Translations under genes and position numbers: made by a program
Notes under the pieces: generated by a model
Seen by the model: only the letters and a program-made list of their open reading frames with translations
Told to the model about the DNA's origin: nothing
Database searches by the model: none
Source: Deltaproteobacteria bacterium
GTDB taxonomy: Bacteria; Desulfobacterota; Desulfuromonadia; Geobacterales; Pseudopelobacteraceae
Direction of reading: 5' to 3'
Assembly (NCBI GenBank): GCA_021850095.1
Contig: JAJZRX010000029.1
Coordinates: 1 to 34,950 of the forward strand
DNA: 34,950 nt
Shown here: piece after piece, positions 1 through 9,177 of the stretch
Position numbering within the stretch: the stretch's first letter is position 1
Layout: the number at the start of each line of letters is the position of its first letter

Positions 1-102
1 CGACAGGTCGGCCGCGGTCTGGCACGGTTTGGTGGAGATGACTTCGATCTTGCCTTTGCGGCCCATTGAGTGATACTCGAGTGCATCCATCTTCTTGCTC
101 AT
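1..102 (-). CDS. maeB: NADP-dependent malic enzyme, N-terminus (partial, runs off the left edge)
   Basis: Only the first 34 codons are present. They read MSKKMDALEYHSMGRKGKIE followed by VISTKPCQTAADLS. The 'YHS-GR-GKIEV-TKPC-T--DLS' pattern is the standard N-terminus of MaeB-type malic enzymes, which decarboxylate malate to pyruvate. The family often carries a C-terminal phosphotransacetylase-like domain, but that part lies outside the window. The ATG at 102 is preceded by a GGGAG ribosome site. An XRE-cupin regulator lies 116 bp upstream on the same strand and may control it, which is an inference from position. The family call rests on a short stretch, but the motif is distinctive. Confidence 0.8.
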   Translation of the reverse strand, partial: MSKKMDALEYHSMGRKGKIEVISTKPCQTAADLS

Positions 103-218
103 ACGCGGGGGTCTCCCTTTTTTAGTGAGTGAGTCTGACTGGTGGATTTGCGGACGTGATGGCATTTTTCAAATAATATCGTTGAACCTGCTACAGGTCT
201 GGTTATCTGCGTGAAGGA

Positions 219-779
219 TTAGCGCATGACGACGGCCATGACCTTGACTTCGCCTCCGGTTGACAGCAGGCGATGGTTAAGGGTTGAATCAAAGTAGATG
301 CAATCGCCTTCGTCAAGCACGATACGCTGGTCATCCAGCAAAAGCTCGGCACTACCCTTCATGATGTAAAGAAACTCTTCACCGTTGTGGCTGTAGGTGC
401 TGGTGTTGGCCACCTTCTCGTTAAGCGTCAGCAGAAACGGTTCCATGCGCTTATTCTGCTTGCGCACGGAAAGGGCCTCATAAAAATAGCCGTGGCTGGT
501 GCCGTCCTGGGAAACGACTTTGGGTATGACCGTGTGCTCGTTGTTGCGTAGCACTTCGAAACGGCATTCTTCCTCGTTTTCAGTAAAAAAATGCCCGATT
601 TTAACGTCAAAGAAATGGGCTATTTTCGAAAGAGTGGCGATGGGCGGGGATACATTATTGTTTTCAATCTGTGAGATCAGTGCGGTTGAAAAGCCGGTTT
701 CATTGGCCACATCCTGAAGTGTCATTTTTTTTGCCCGACGGAGTACTTTTATCTTGGCTCCGATATTGTATTCCGACAT
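219..779 (-). CDS. XRE-family transcriptional regulator with C-terminal cupin domain
   Basis: 186 residues. Residues 8-62 form a helix-turn-helix of the XRE/Cro type (TLQDVANETGF, then STALISQIEN). Residues of about 110-180 form a cupin_2 barrel (YSHNGEEFLYIMKG, DEGDCIYFDSTLNHR). This architecture is common in small-molecule-responsive repressors, with the cupin sensing an effector. The ATG at 779 is chosen because GGGGAG sits just upstream; an in-frame ATG 30 codons earlier would add a basic, non-conserved tail. A sigma-70-like promoter with an overlapping imperfect palindrome lies at 888-920. The next gene downstream on the same strand is the malic enzyme, so it may regulate that gene or itself. 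The effector is unknown. Confidence 0.88.
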   Translation of the reverse strand: MSEYNIGAKIKVLRRAKKMTLQDVANETGFSTALISQIENNNVSPPIATLSKIAHFFDVKIGHFFTENEEECRFEVLRNNEHTVIPKVVSQDGTSHGYFYEALSVRKQNKRMEPFLLTLNEKVANTSTYSHNGEEFLYIMKGSAELLLDDQRIVLDEGDCIYFDSTLNHRLLSTGGEVKVMAVVMR

Positions 780-887
780 GTACGCTCCCCTGGTCAAAAA
801 GCTCTGCCGGCACCTAGCGGGCTGAAGACCCATGCCCGGTAGTGACAGCAGCTGTGTCCTGCATAACAAACTGTTTTTTCATCATGC

Positions 888-915
888 AGGATAATTGATT
901 GATGCTAAATGTCAA
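888..915 (-). promoter_or_regulatory. Promoter of the XRE-cupin regulator with possible operator
   Basis: On the minus strand TTGACA (910-915) and TATCCT (888-893) are 16 bp apart. The -35 box lies inside an imperfect palindrome (AATTGATTGAT, then ATGTCAATCATT, about 893-920), which could be an autoregulatory operator. A 7-bp inverted repeat CCTGCAT/ATGCAGG (869-890) would lie at the start of the transcript. These are pattern matches only. Confidence 0.5.
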
Positions 916-1019
916 TCATTATTTACTGAAAATAAAGTTTTTTATTGTGGATAAATAGTGATGATAGCGGCTTCAAGGGGAAGGGCGGAAAACGGAAGGA
1001 GGCGAAAGATACTCTGCAG

Positions 1020-1053
1020 CTGTCGAGAGCTCTGGCAAGCCGGCTCTCGACAG
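1020..1053 (-). terminator. Hairpin after the first hsp20 gene
   Basis: CTGTCGAGAGC at 1020-1030 pairs perfectly with GCTCTCGACAG at 1043-1053, an 11-bp stem 17 bp beyond the Hsp20 stop codon. No clear T-tract follows on the minus strand, so termination efficiency is uncertain; it may serve as an mRNA 3' stabiliser. Confidence 0.5.
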
Positions 1054-1069
1054 TTGCAAGGCAACAACT

Positions 1070-1516
1070 TCATTTGACCTGGATGCTGATCTGTTTGGGT
1101 TTTATTTCTTCTTTCTTGGGCAGCGTGATGGTCAGAACACCTTTTTCGCAGTTGGCCTCGACCAAATCCTGGTTGATGGTTGCCGGCAGGGTGAAGCTGC
1201 GCTGAAACGTTCCGAAATAGCGCTCGATGCGGTGGTAGTTCTCTTTTTTCACCTCATCCTCGTGTTTGCGCTCACCCCTTAAAATCAGTGTGTTGTCTTC
1301 GATGCGGACGTCAATATCCTTCTGGTCAACATCCGGTAATTCGGCCTTGATGACGATCGAGTCTCCGGTTTCGTAGATATCGACCGCCGGCTGCCAGATG
1401 CCTTCCTTGATATCTTCGCCGGGAAGGTCATGGTTCCAGGAAAGATTGAGGAGCCGGTTCATCTGATCCTGCATTGAGCGCAACTCCCGTAGCGGGTTGT
1501 ACTTGACAAGTGCCAT
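1070..1516 (-). CDS. Hsp20/alpha-crystallin family small heat-shock protein (copy 1)
   Basis: 148 residues, the usual length for bacterial small heat-shock proteins. The N-terminus (MALVKYNPLRELRSMQDQMN) is the standard leader. The alpha-crystallin domain spans about residues 40-148, with IKAELPDVDQKDIDVRIEDN and a closing GVLTITLPKKEE strand. These ATP-independent holdases bind unfolding proteins in the cytoplasm. GGGGGA precedes the ATG. It has its own consensus-like promoter at 1569-1596 in the gap after recO. It is separate from the two other Hsp20 genes at 26.8-27.7 kb and differs from them in sequence. Confidence 0.95.
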   Translation of the reverse strand: MALVKYNPLRELRSMQDQMNRLLNLSWNHDLPGEDIKEGIWQPAVDIYETGDSIVIKAELPDVDQKDIDVRIEDNTLILRGERKHEDEVKKENYHRIERYFGTFQRSFTLPATINQDLVEANCEKGVLTITLPKKEEIKPKQISIQVK

Positions 1517-1568
1517 TGCTGTATCCCCCTTTGTGTTTTTATATTTGGCAACGGTGCTTCCTTAACAA

Positions 1569-1596
1569 ATCATAATCACTGATTTGTGACTGTCAA
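1569..1596 (-). promoter_or_regulatory. Promoter of hsp20 copy 1
   Basis: TTGACA (1591-1596) and TATGAT (1569-1574) lie 16 bp apart on the minus strand, in the recO-hsp20 gap. The spacer overlaps an imperfect palindrome, AAATCA with TGATTT. It looks like sigma-70; no good sigma-32 -10 box is visible. Downstream is a 5' leader of about 45 bases. Confidence 0.55.
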
Positions 1597-1619
1597 GGGG
1601 TGGAGCGTCAGTAAATCGT

Positions 1620-2345
1620 TTAGCGTGTCTGCCGAAGAAACTCCAGGCTCTTCAGCGTGCGTCCGGTATGGGCGGCTATAATCTCGTCAAGCAGTCCGCC
1701 AGCCTGCGACAGCCCGGCCCCGCTGAAACGGACTGCTCCAAAACGGCTGGTGGAAAGGCAGGACGTCAGCTCCCGCAGCGTCAGGGTTGCGATCGGCAGT
1801 CCGCTTGCGGCGCAGAAGCGGCAGGCCAGTTCTCCGCCGCTCTGGATCAGTCCGCCCTGTCCGTCGAAAACGGAGCCGCAGCGGCTGCAGCTTTCCAGCC
1901 GCGGGCGATATCCGAGAATGTTCAGCAGATTGATTTCAAACATCCGCCGGCCAGCCTCGTCGGCGGTACCCGAGTCCAGCCGTTCCAGATAGGTGGCCAG
2001 CAGGCGGTACAAACGCGGCAGCGGCTGGCCTTCAGGGGTGATCGAATCCACCAGCTCGCAGGCGTAAAGCGCGTGGGCGATGCCGTCCAATTTGCTCCGT
2101 ATGCCGGTATACAGCGTCATGACATCCGCCTCCCGCAGCGATGAGAGCCCGTCTTTGCGTGCCAGCTGCAGGTGTATGCGGGCAAACGCCTCCAGGGCCG
2201 GACCGAAGCGTTTGCGGCTGTTGCGGGCGCCGCGCGCGAAGCCCCGTATCCGGCCATGCTCAAGGGTGAACAGCGAAACCACCCGGTCGCTCTCACCGTA
2301 ATCGGAGCCTGAAAGCACGAAAGCCTGAAGTTTTTCCAGCTGCAT
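1620..2345 (-). CDS. recO: DNA repair protein RecO
   Basis: 241 residues, normal for RecO. The N-terminal OB-fold (MQLEKLQAFVLSGSDYGESD, FTLEHGRIRGFARGARNS) is followed by a helical domain. A zinc site is formed by Cys153, Cys156, Cys175 and Cys178 (CSRCG and CRFC). RecO works with RecR to load RecA on SSB-coated single-stranded DNA in the RecFOR pathway. The ATG at 2345 is chosen because it opens the conserved OB-fold and has AGGAA upstream; earlier in-frame ATGs would overlap the divergent mutS2 promoter region. Transcribed away from mutS2. Confidence 0.95.
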   Translation of the reverse strand: MQLEKLQAFVLSGSDYGESDRVVSLFTLEHGRIRGFARGARNSRKRFGPALEAFARIHLQLARKDGLSSLREADVMTLYTGIRSKLDGIAHALYACELVDSITPEGQPLPRLYRLLATYLERLDSGTADEAGRRMFEINLLNILGYRPRLESCSRCGSVFDGQGGLIQSGGELACRFCAASGLPIATLTLRELTSCLSTSRFGAVRFSGAGLSQAGGLLDEIIAAHTGRTLKSLEFLRQTR

Positions 2346-2378
2346 GGGTGTTCCTGCCATGGGATGATGTATCGAAAA

Positions 2379-2407
2379 TGGAGATCCGCTGAAATCTGTG
2401 TTACAAT
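2379..2407 (+). promoter_or_regulatory. Candidate extended -10 promoter for mutS2
   Basis: TGTTACAAT at 2399-2407 fits an extended -10 element (TG-N-TACAAT). TGGAGA at 2379-2384 is a weak -35 with a 17-bp spacer. It lies about 85 bp before the mutS2 start. Confidence 0.4.
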
Positions 2408-2492
2408 TTGCCCACGCTTTGTCGTGATGCCGATTTCTGCCGCACACCCCGGCGGCGGCATACTCCACCACAGTATCACACAGGCCGATGAC

Positions 2493-4865
2493 ATGATAGC
2501 TTCAGAAACACTTTCCCGACTTGAATTCCACAAACTCCTGGCTGAAATTGCGCTCCATGCCCACAGCGAAAGCAGCATCGAGTGTATCCGGGCCATTGCC
2601 CCTGCTTCCGAACTGCCCCTGCTGCGCGAACGGTCGGGGAGGATCAGCGAGATCCGGGCACTGCAGCGCCTGGGCATTTCGTTGCCCCTGACATCGTTTG
2701 AGGATATCCGCCCGGCGCTGGATCTGCTGAAACCGGCCGGAGCCCTTTTGTCGCCCCAGGAACTGCTGCCCTTTATCCCGGTGCTGGAGATTTTCGCAGC
2801 CGTGGGACGCCAGTTCACGCACCGTGACGATATTGCGCTGCTGAAAACATTGCAGCCGCAGCTGAAGGGCTTCCCCGAACTGCTGGAGCCGCTCAAGGCT
2901 TCGATCGACCATGATGGCAGCATTCTGGATTCGGCCTCGTCGCTGCTGCGGGAAACCCGGCGCGCCAAGCGAACCCTGGCGGGACGAATCCGCAAAAAGA
3001 TCGAGGAGATCATCCGCGACAGCGGCATCGAAATCTTTCTGCAGGACGATTTCATTACCCAGCGTTCCGGGCGCTGGGTGATCCCGGTGCGGATGGATTC
3101 GAAAGGGATGGTCAAGGGGGTCGTCCATGATGTGTCCTCCTCCGGCGAAACCGCCTTTATGGAGCCGCTGGAGATCATCCCCTTCGTTAATGAGCTGGAA
3201 AACCTGGCCGCCGAGGAGAAGGCCGAGGAGATTCGTATCCTGCGCCAGCTCTCCGCCTGGATCCGGGAGGATGCCGTCGAACTGGCGGCCTGTTTTGAAT
3301 CGCTGCTGACTCTGGACACCCTCAACAGCATTGCCCGCTTTGCCGAGCAGTTCGATCTTGAACCGGCTGTTCTGAATGAGCGGGGCGAACTGCGTCTGGT
3401 GGCGGCCCGCCATCCGCTGCTGCTGATGATGCAGAAAAAGGGGCAGCTGGAGCGGGTTGAGCCGCTGGCCCTGCAGCTGGGCGGGGGGGCGGAACCGGAT
3501 TCGGTCATGGTCATCACCGGCCCCAATGCCGGCGGCAAAACCATCGCGCTGAAGACGGCCGGGATGCTGTCGCTGATGGCGCTCTGCGGTTTGCCGGTTC
3601 CGGCCGGGTCCCGTTCGACCTTTCCGCTGCTGGATACGCTGCTGGTGGATATCGGCGATGAACAGTCGATCGAACAGAGTCATTCCACCTTTTCTGCCCA
3701 TGCCGCACGGATCACCACGATCCTGGGGCAGGCCCGGAGCCGCAGTCTCGTGCTGCTGGACGAGCTGGGGGCCGGCACCGAGCCGCTGCAGGGGGCGGCC
3801 ATTGCCTGCGGAGTATTAAGCGAACTGCAGCAGCAGGGAAGCATGGTCATCGCCACCACCCATCTGTCAGAGATCATCGGTTTTGTGCACCGCTCGCCCG
3901 GCATGGTCAACGCCGGGATGGAATTCGACGACGCCAGCTTCGTGCCGCTCTACCGGCTGATCGTCGGCGAACCGGGGCAGTCCCACGCGCTCGAGATCGC
4001 CCGCCGATTCGGTATGCCGGAACGGGTGATAACCTTTGCCCGCCAGATGCTGGGGAGCGCCGGCAGCGAGTTCGCCTCGCTGCTGACCGAGCTGCGCCGG
4101 CGGCGGGCCGAGCTGGAAAACCGGCAGCATGAGCTGGATGATCGGGATGCGCGTTTGAGACAGCGGGCGGAGGAGCTGCGGCAGCGGGCGGCGGAGATCG
4201 ACCGCGTCCGCCGGGAAGCGGCTGAAAAGGCCTGGGGGGATGCCAAAGAGCTGATTTCCAGCAGCCGCAGAAAGATGAATGCCCTGCTGGAGGAGCTGAA
4301 GCGCGAAAAGCGGAGCGATATCGTGGAAAAACTGCGTCAGAGCGAGGCCGAGTTGACTGATCAGCTCAAGCCCCGGGATGTCCGCCATGATCTGCTGCCG
4401 CTGGGAGCGGTCAAAGCGGGTGATAACGTCCATATCCGTTCGCTGGGTTGTGACGGCCAGATTCTTTCGATTGACGAACGGAGCGGCAAGGCGCGGGTCA
4501 GGGCCGGGCGGATGGAGCTGGATGTGCCCGTGGCCGAGCTGGCCAGGCCGCAGGTCAAAGCTGATGGCGGGCGAAGTAAGACCCCGGCCGGCAGCTGGAA
4601 AATCAATATTGATGAGAACGACCAGCGTGAGCTGAAACTGATCGGGATGAGGGTCGAGCAGGCCCTGTCCGAGCTGGAGTCGTTCATCAGCCATGCCGCC
4701 GCTGCCGGAATGCGGGAAGTCAGAATTATCCACGGCATCGGCACCGGCCGGCTGCGGGAAGCGGTGCGGGAAGAGCTGGAACGGCATCCGCTGGTGGAAG
4801 CGCATCGGCCGGGAGAACCGCATGAAGGGCGCGACGGCGCCACGGTTGTAACACTCAGAACATAA
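2493..4865 (+). CDS. mutS2: Endonuclease MutS2
   Basis: 790 residues, typical for MutS2. The core lacks the MutS mismatch-recognition domain. The ABC-type ATPase has a P-loop GPNAGGKT (about 343-350), the signature region IEQSHSTFSAH, and Walker B LVLLDELGAGTEP. A long Arg/Glu-rich coiled coil (about 520-620) follows. The C-terminal Smr nuclease domain (about 715-790) carries IIHGIGTGRLREAV. In Smr the usual LDLRG motif reads LKLIG here. MutS2 proteins suppress homologous recombination or act on collided ribosomes, depending on species. The start at 2493 fits the family N-terminus (MIASETLSRLEFHKLLAEIA), although its ribosome site is weak. The next gene follows 24 bp downstream. Confidence 0.95.
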   Translation: MIASETLSRLEFHKLLAEIALHAHSESSIECIRAIAPASELPLLRERSGRISEIRALQRLGISLPLTSFEDIRPALDLLKPAGALLSPQELLPFIPVLEIFAAVGRQFTHRDDIALLKTLQPQLKGFPELLEPLKASIDHDGSILDSASSLLRETRRAKRTLAGRIRKKIEEIIRDSGIEIFLQDDFITQRSGRWVIPVRMDSKGMVKGVVHDVSSSGETAFMEPLEIIPFVNELENLAAEEKAEEIRILRQLSAWIREDAVELAACFESLLTLDTLNSIARFAEQFDLEPAVLNERGELRLVAARHPLLLMMQKKGQLERVEPLALQLGGGAEPDSVMVITGPNAGGKTIALKTAGMLSLMALCGLPVPAGSRSTFPLLDTLLVDIGDEQSIEQSHSTFSAHAARITTILGQARSRSLVLLDELGAGTEPLQGAAIACGVLSELQQQGSMVIATTHLSEIIGFVHRSPGMVNAGMEFDDASFVPLYRLIVGEPGQSHALEIARRFGMPERVITFARQMLGSAGSEFASLLTELRRRRAELENRQHELDDRDARLRQRAEELRQRAAEIDRVRREAAEKAWGDAKELISSSRRKMNALLEELKREKRSDIVEKLRQSEAELTDQLKPRDVRHDLLPLGAVKAGDNVHIRSLGCDGQILSIDERSGKARVRAGRMELDVPVAELARPQVKADGGRSKTPAGSWKINIDENDQRELKLIGMRVEQALSELESFISHAAAAGMREVRIIHGIGTGRLREAVREELERHPLVEAHRPGEPHEGRDGATVVTLRT

Positions 4866-4889
4866 TACAGGTCAGAGAGGTGCAAACCC

Positions 4890-6836
4890 ATGCCGGACAA
4901 AAAAATTGGTGAACTGCTGATTGAGAACAAGCTCATCACCGCCGAGCAATTCAACGAAGCTCTGGAAATGCAGCAGCTCTGTCCTTCTCAACCGATCGGT
5001 CAGCTGTTGTGCCAGCTCGGCTTTCTGAAAAGCGCTGACCTTGAATATGTCCTTGATCATAACAACAAGCGCCGCAAACTGGGAGAAATCCTGATTTCAC
5101 AGAACCTGATTGACGAGGAACGGCTCAATAATGCCCTGTTGGCCAGCAAAACAGAAAAAATCCCCCTGGGCCGGGCACTGATCCGTCAGCATCTGATCGA
5201 GGAAGAGCAGATGTCGCGGGCCATTGCAACCCAGCACGATCTGAAGTTTGTCAGTCTGGCCGGAGTACGCTTTGACCCCGCTTTGTCCGGCTTCATCAAT
5301 GCCACCTTTGCCCAGCGGCTCAGGATCGTGCCGATCAGGTGCCGGGACAAGGTTCTGACTATCGCGATGGCCTATCCTCTGCAGCGTGACGAGCTGATGC
5401 AGATCCAGAACTTCTGCAAAATGAAGGTCGATCCGGTCATCGCCAAAGAGAGCGACATCGTCATCGCCCAGCAGAAAATATTCAAGTTGAGCGGTTCGAC
5501 CAGCCGGGAAGAATTGGGTTACGAGCTGTCCGAGGACCAGGACAGCGAGAGCGGCAAATCAAAATACGTTGCCGATGTTATCAGCGCCGATGTGGATTAT
5601 CTGGTCAAGCGGGTCATCATCACCGGCATCATGGATGGGGCCAGCGATATCCATCTGGAATCCACCGAACAGGGCATGACGATCCGTTACCGCATCGACG
5701 GCATTCTGCAGAAGATAGACATGGGGGCCAACGAGGCCTTGATCAGCACCCATGCCCGCCAGATGGTTTCAAAGATAAAAATCATGTGCGACATGGATAT
5801 CGCCGAACGCCGCCGCCCCCAGGACAGCAGCTTCAAGATGAAGGTCGCCCGCGAAGGGGTTCTGCGCAGCGTTGATTTCCGGGTATCTACCGTTCCGACG
5901 CAATTCGGCGAAAATGTGGTTATCCGTATTCTCGACAAGCGGGTCGGAGCCATAACCCTGGAGGGGCTGGGCTACGCTCCCGACGATGTTGCGGCGCTGT
6001 ACAAGGCACTGGAAAAGCCGACCGGCATCTTTCTGGTAACCGGGCCGACCGGTTCCGGCAAGTCTTCCACGCTGTATGCGGTTCTTTCGCATATCAATAC
6101 TCCCGGCGTGAAAACCCTGACCATAGAAGATCCGATCGAGTTCGGCATCCCCGGCATAACCCAGACCGAGGTCAACGAAACGATCGGCAACACCTTTGCC
6201 CGCCTGCTGCGCGCCTTTTTGCGACAGGATCCGGACAATATCATGGTCGGCGAGATCCGCGACCTGGAAACCGCCACTATCTCCATGCGGGCCGCGCTGA
6301 CCGGTCATACGGTTCTTTCCACCCTGCACACCAACGATGCCACCAGCGCCGTGACCCGCCTGATCGACATGGGGGTCTAACCGACGCTGCTCTCCACCAC
6401 CCTGCGCTGCGTGCTGGCGCAGCGCCTGGTGCGGCGCATCTGCAGTCAGTGCAAAACCCCCAGCCATCCTTCAGAACTTATGCTGGCGGAGTTCGGTATT
6501 CCGCGTGACAACCGGATCGAGTTTTTCCAGGGGAAGGGGTGTCCCGCCTGTCACTACAGCGGTTTCAGCGGCCGGCTTCCGATTGTCGAACTCTGGATTC
6601 CCAACCGTGAGGAATTGCTGCTGATCAACCGTTCGCCTGATAATCTGACCCTGCGCAACGTCGTTTTTGCGGAGGCCGCCGGGCGTCTGACGATGATCGA
6701 AGCCGGCTTTCGCCTGCTTCAGGCCGGAGACACCACGCTGGAAGAGTTGCTGCGGGTGGTGCCCTACGAGCAGATCGAGGCCGGCCGGGAGAAGATCGCC
6801 AAAAGGTTCGAAACTCCCCTGACGTCTGAACCGTAA
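4890..6836 (+). pseudogene. GspE/PilB-type secretion ATPase interrupted by an in-frame TAA
   Basis: The reading frame runs from 4890 (AGAGAGG upstream) to 6836, except for one TAA at 6378-6380. The first 496 residues hold N-terminal MshEN/T2SSE-N-like repeats (about 1-200) and an ATPase core: Walker A GPTGSGKS (385-392), Asp box IEDPIEF (412-418), Walker B IMVGEIRD (451-458) and His box TGHTVLSTLHTND (471-483). The frame continues after the stop with TLLSTTLRCVLAQRLVRRIC and a CSQC...CPAC zinc motif, as normal family members do. GTC-TAA-CCG sits where intact proteins have LIDMGV-x-P, so one C-to-T change in CAA would explain it. The cut product lacks the C-terminal subdomain with its zinc site. 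A sequencing error is an alternative. No pilus or secretion partners adjoin it. Confidence 0.85.
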
Positions 6837-6871
6837 GCACTGAACAGGAGCGGTATCTGACCGTTTATTCC

Positions 6872-8983
6872 TTATCCCTTCAGTTCCCAGACCGTCAATT
6901 CAGCCAGAGAATGCTGGAACTTCCTCCTGCTCTCGCGAATCACGAACGGCACGTCGCGTGGCTGCCCCAGCAGACGGAAATGCGGCTCCAGCGCACCCTT
7001 CAGCCCGTCCAGCGTCCATACCGGTTCGCCCGCCTCGCGGTAGCCCCCCAGCCACTCCTCTTTTTTTGTGTACTCCTCCAGCCAGGTGTAGGGGGAGGTG
7101 ATCACCAGCAGACCGCCCGGATTGATCCGTTCGTGGATGCTGGAAAGAAACCGGCGCGGCGAGTAGAGCCGGTCGATCAGGTTGGCCGCCAGCACCAGGT
7201 CGTAAGCGCTGAACTTCTCCGGCAGGTTGCAGGCATCGGCCTGATAGAAGCGCACCCGTTCGCGCACGGCATCCAGTCCCCGCTCGGTCAGTCCGATCTC
7301 GTGGAATGAGAGGATTTCACCCTCCTCGGGCAGGGCGTAGCGCAGGTAGCCCTCGTCGCGCATACGGGTCGCCAGGCGGAAAAAGCGGGTCGAGAAATCC
7401 AGGCCGGTCACCTGCTCGAAACCGCCACGGGCCAGTTCGAAGGAGGCCCGGCCAACGGCGCAGCCCAGATCCAGTGCGTGCCCTTTACTGCGCCCCTGCA
7501 TGGCCTCCAGCGCGATTCCTGCGCAGCTCACAGCGAAGTTGGGTACACCAAAATGTTCCGGCCCGTAATGGGCATCGCAGTACTGGGAGGCCAGCGTGTC
7601 AGTTTCGTACTGATTCTGATGAATCTCGACCGGCGCGGAGCTTTCCACATAGCGGAAACCGGCGTGCTGGAAGAAGTGGCGCCGGAAAGCGTAGCGTGCA
7701 TCACGGGTCGCCTCGTTGCCGGTCGAGATCCAGGATCCGCCCTTGATCAGGTTGTGGCGGGTGTCGAAGGTCGGGGTCGAGAAGTCGTCGTACCAGGGGT
7801 GGATCCGGAAGCCGTGGAAGGGGTAGATCGGGGTTTCGGTCCATTGCCAGACGTTGCCGAGCACGTCGTAAAAATCGTCGCTCCGAAAGCGGTCGACCGG
7901 GCAGGATGAACACCACCCTTCCAGGTTGATGTTGCCGGGCGCCCGGTCCCAGTAGGGCTGATCCGGGATCTGGCAGATATCCCGCAGGCGGTTCCATTCA
8001 TCCTCGCTCGGCAACCGGATCGGCCGGCCGATCCGGGCGCTCTTCCAATTGCAGAAAGCCTTGGCTTCCAGATAGTTGACCTCCACCGGCCAGTTCCAGG
8101 GCAGATCGATCTCACTGGCCATCGTACGCAGCTTCCAGCCGTCACCGCTCTTGATCCAGAACAGCGGATACTCGGCCTGTTTGAATTCGCGCCAGTTCCA
8201 CCCCTCCTCGTCCCACCACTGACGGTCGCGGTAGCAGCCCGCCTCGACAAACTCCAGAAACTCACGGTTGGAGACCAGAAACTGCCCCGCCTTGAAGCCG
8301 GTCACTTCGGCTTCGTGCAGACCGTATTCATTATCCCAACCGTAAAGCGGATGACCGGACGATTTGCCGAGAGCCACTTTCCCACCGGCTACATCCAGCA
8401 GCCGGTTGATCGGCGGTTCGCCCGCTTCCGGACAGATATCCCAGAAGGGGAGCTGCACGACCTGATCAATCGGCAGCTGGCGGATCAGCACCGAGGAAGT
8501 TTCCAGGTGGATGCGCTCGTGCTCGATCCCCATCATGATCGCCCACCAAGGCGATTCCCAGCTGATCGGCAGGGTCAGCGGCAGGCTGCGGATCAGTTCG
8601 TCCATCAGCTCCCGTACCTGGTCACGGTAAGCCTTGACCTGCTGGCGGGTGGGCCAGTCATAATGCCGTTCGTCCAGATCGTCCCAGGACATTTCGTCCA
8701 CCCCCACCGCGAACATGGATTCATATCCGGGGTTGATGCGCTGGTCGATGACCCGGGCAATGGTCAGTTTGTTGATGAAGAAGGTGGCGGTGTGGCCATA
8801 GTAAAAGACCAGCGGGTGACGTAGCCGGTCGGCCCGCAGATAAAAGGTCTCGTCATAACGGAGCGTTTCGTACAGTTTTTCGTCGATAGTGTAGGTGGCA
8901 TGGAAATACTCCAGGATTTCAGCACGCTTCTGCTCCGGATCGCCCTGATCGAGACGTATGGTGCGGGTTCTTTTCAGTTCCAT
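6872..8983 (-). CDS. ovoA: OvoA: 5-histidylcysteine sulfoxide synthase/methyltransferase (ovothiol biosynthesis)
   Basis: 703 residues, full length for bifunctional OvoA. The N-terminal DinB-like domain carries the iron-binding signature HERIHLE (HX3HXE), with His155 and His159, plus a third likely ligand at His64 in FYYGH. A formylglycine-generating-enzyme-like domain follows (about 200-430; NREFLEF, RLPSEDEW, GNVWQWTETP, IKGGSW). The C-terminal class I SAM methyltransferase (about 460-703) has ALDLGCAVGRASFELA. In characterised OvoA the iron centre uses O2 to join cysteine to histidine as a sulfoxide; the methyltransferase later methylates the imidazole. AAAGGAG lies before the ATG at 8983; an upstream ATG 20 codons earlier has no such support. 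It stands alone with no recognisable sulfoxide-lyase partner nearby. Confidence 0.92.
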   Translation of the reverse strand: MELKRTRTIRLDQGDPEQKRAEILEYFHATYTIDEKLYETLRYDETFYLRADRLRHPLVFYYGHTATFFINKLTIARVIDQRINPGYESMFAVGVDEMSWDDLDERHYDWPTRQQVKAYRDQVRELMDELIRSLPLTLPISWESPWWAIMMGIEHERIHLETSSVLIRQLPIDQVVQLPFWDICPEAGEPPINRLLDVAGGKVALGKSSGHPLYGWDNEYGLHEAEVTGFKAGQFLVSNREFLEFVEAGCYRDRQWWDEEGWNWREFKQAEYPLFWIKSGDGWKLRTMASEIDLPWNWPVEVNYLEAKAFCNWKSARIGRPIRLPSEDEWNRLRDICQIPDQPYWDRAPGNINLEGWCSSCPVDRFRSDDFYDVLGNVWQWTETPIYPFHGFRIHPWYDDFSTPTFDTRHNLIKGGSWISTGNEATRDARYAFRRHFFQHAGFRYVESSAPVEIHQNQYETDTLASQYCDAHYGPEHFGVPNFAVSCAGIALEAMQGRSKGHALDLGCAVGRASFELARGGFEQVTGLDFSTRFFRLATRMRDEGYLRYALPEEGEILSFHEIGLTERGLDAVRERVRFYQADACNLPEKFSAYDLVLAANLIDRLYSPRRFLSSIHERINPGGLLVITSPYTWLEEYTKKEEWLGGYREAGEPVWTLDGLKGALEPHFRLLGQPRDVPFVIRESRRKFQHSLAELTVWELKG

Positions 8984-9085
8984 GGGTGAGCTCCTTTGTT
9001 CGTAAAATTTCACAATGTCAGGTCGTTGCGGTGAGCGTTGCATTAATTAATTTTACAAAAGTACCATGAAAATACTAAAAACAGG

Positions 9086-9113
9086 TTGCATTGGGGGCTG
9101 TGCGTGTTAGTAT
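9086..9113 (+). promoter_or_regulatory. Candidate promoter for the DUF481 gene
   Basis: TTGCAT (9086-9091) and TAGTAT (9108-9113) lie 16 bp apart. A perfect TATAAT at 9124-9129 lacks a good -35 and is an alternative. This is the only promoter-like stretch in the 194-bp gap between the divergent ovoA and DUF481 genes. Confidence 0.35.
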
Positions 9114-9177
9114 ACGCTAAAATTATAATGGTAAGAATATAATGTTGTTGGCAGGCCACTAAAAAGGAGGATATGTC

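Noticed and set aside
2117-3544. 475-codon open frame on the minus strand opposite mutS2
   Set aside because: Arg/Ser-rich product without motifs or a ribosome site, caused by GC-biased codon use of the real mutS2 gene.
6378-6380. TAA in the ATPase gene as a recoded amino acid
   Set aside because: Selenocysteine uses TGA and pyrrolysine TAG; no recoding of TAA is known in this group and no recoding hairpin is evident.
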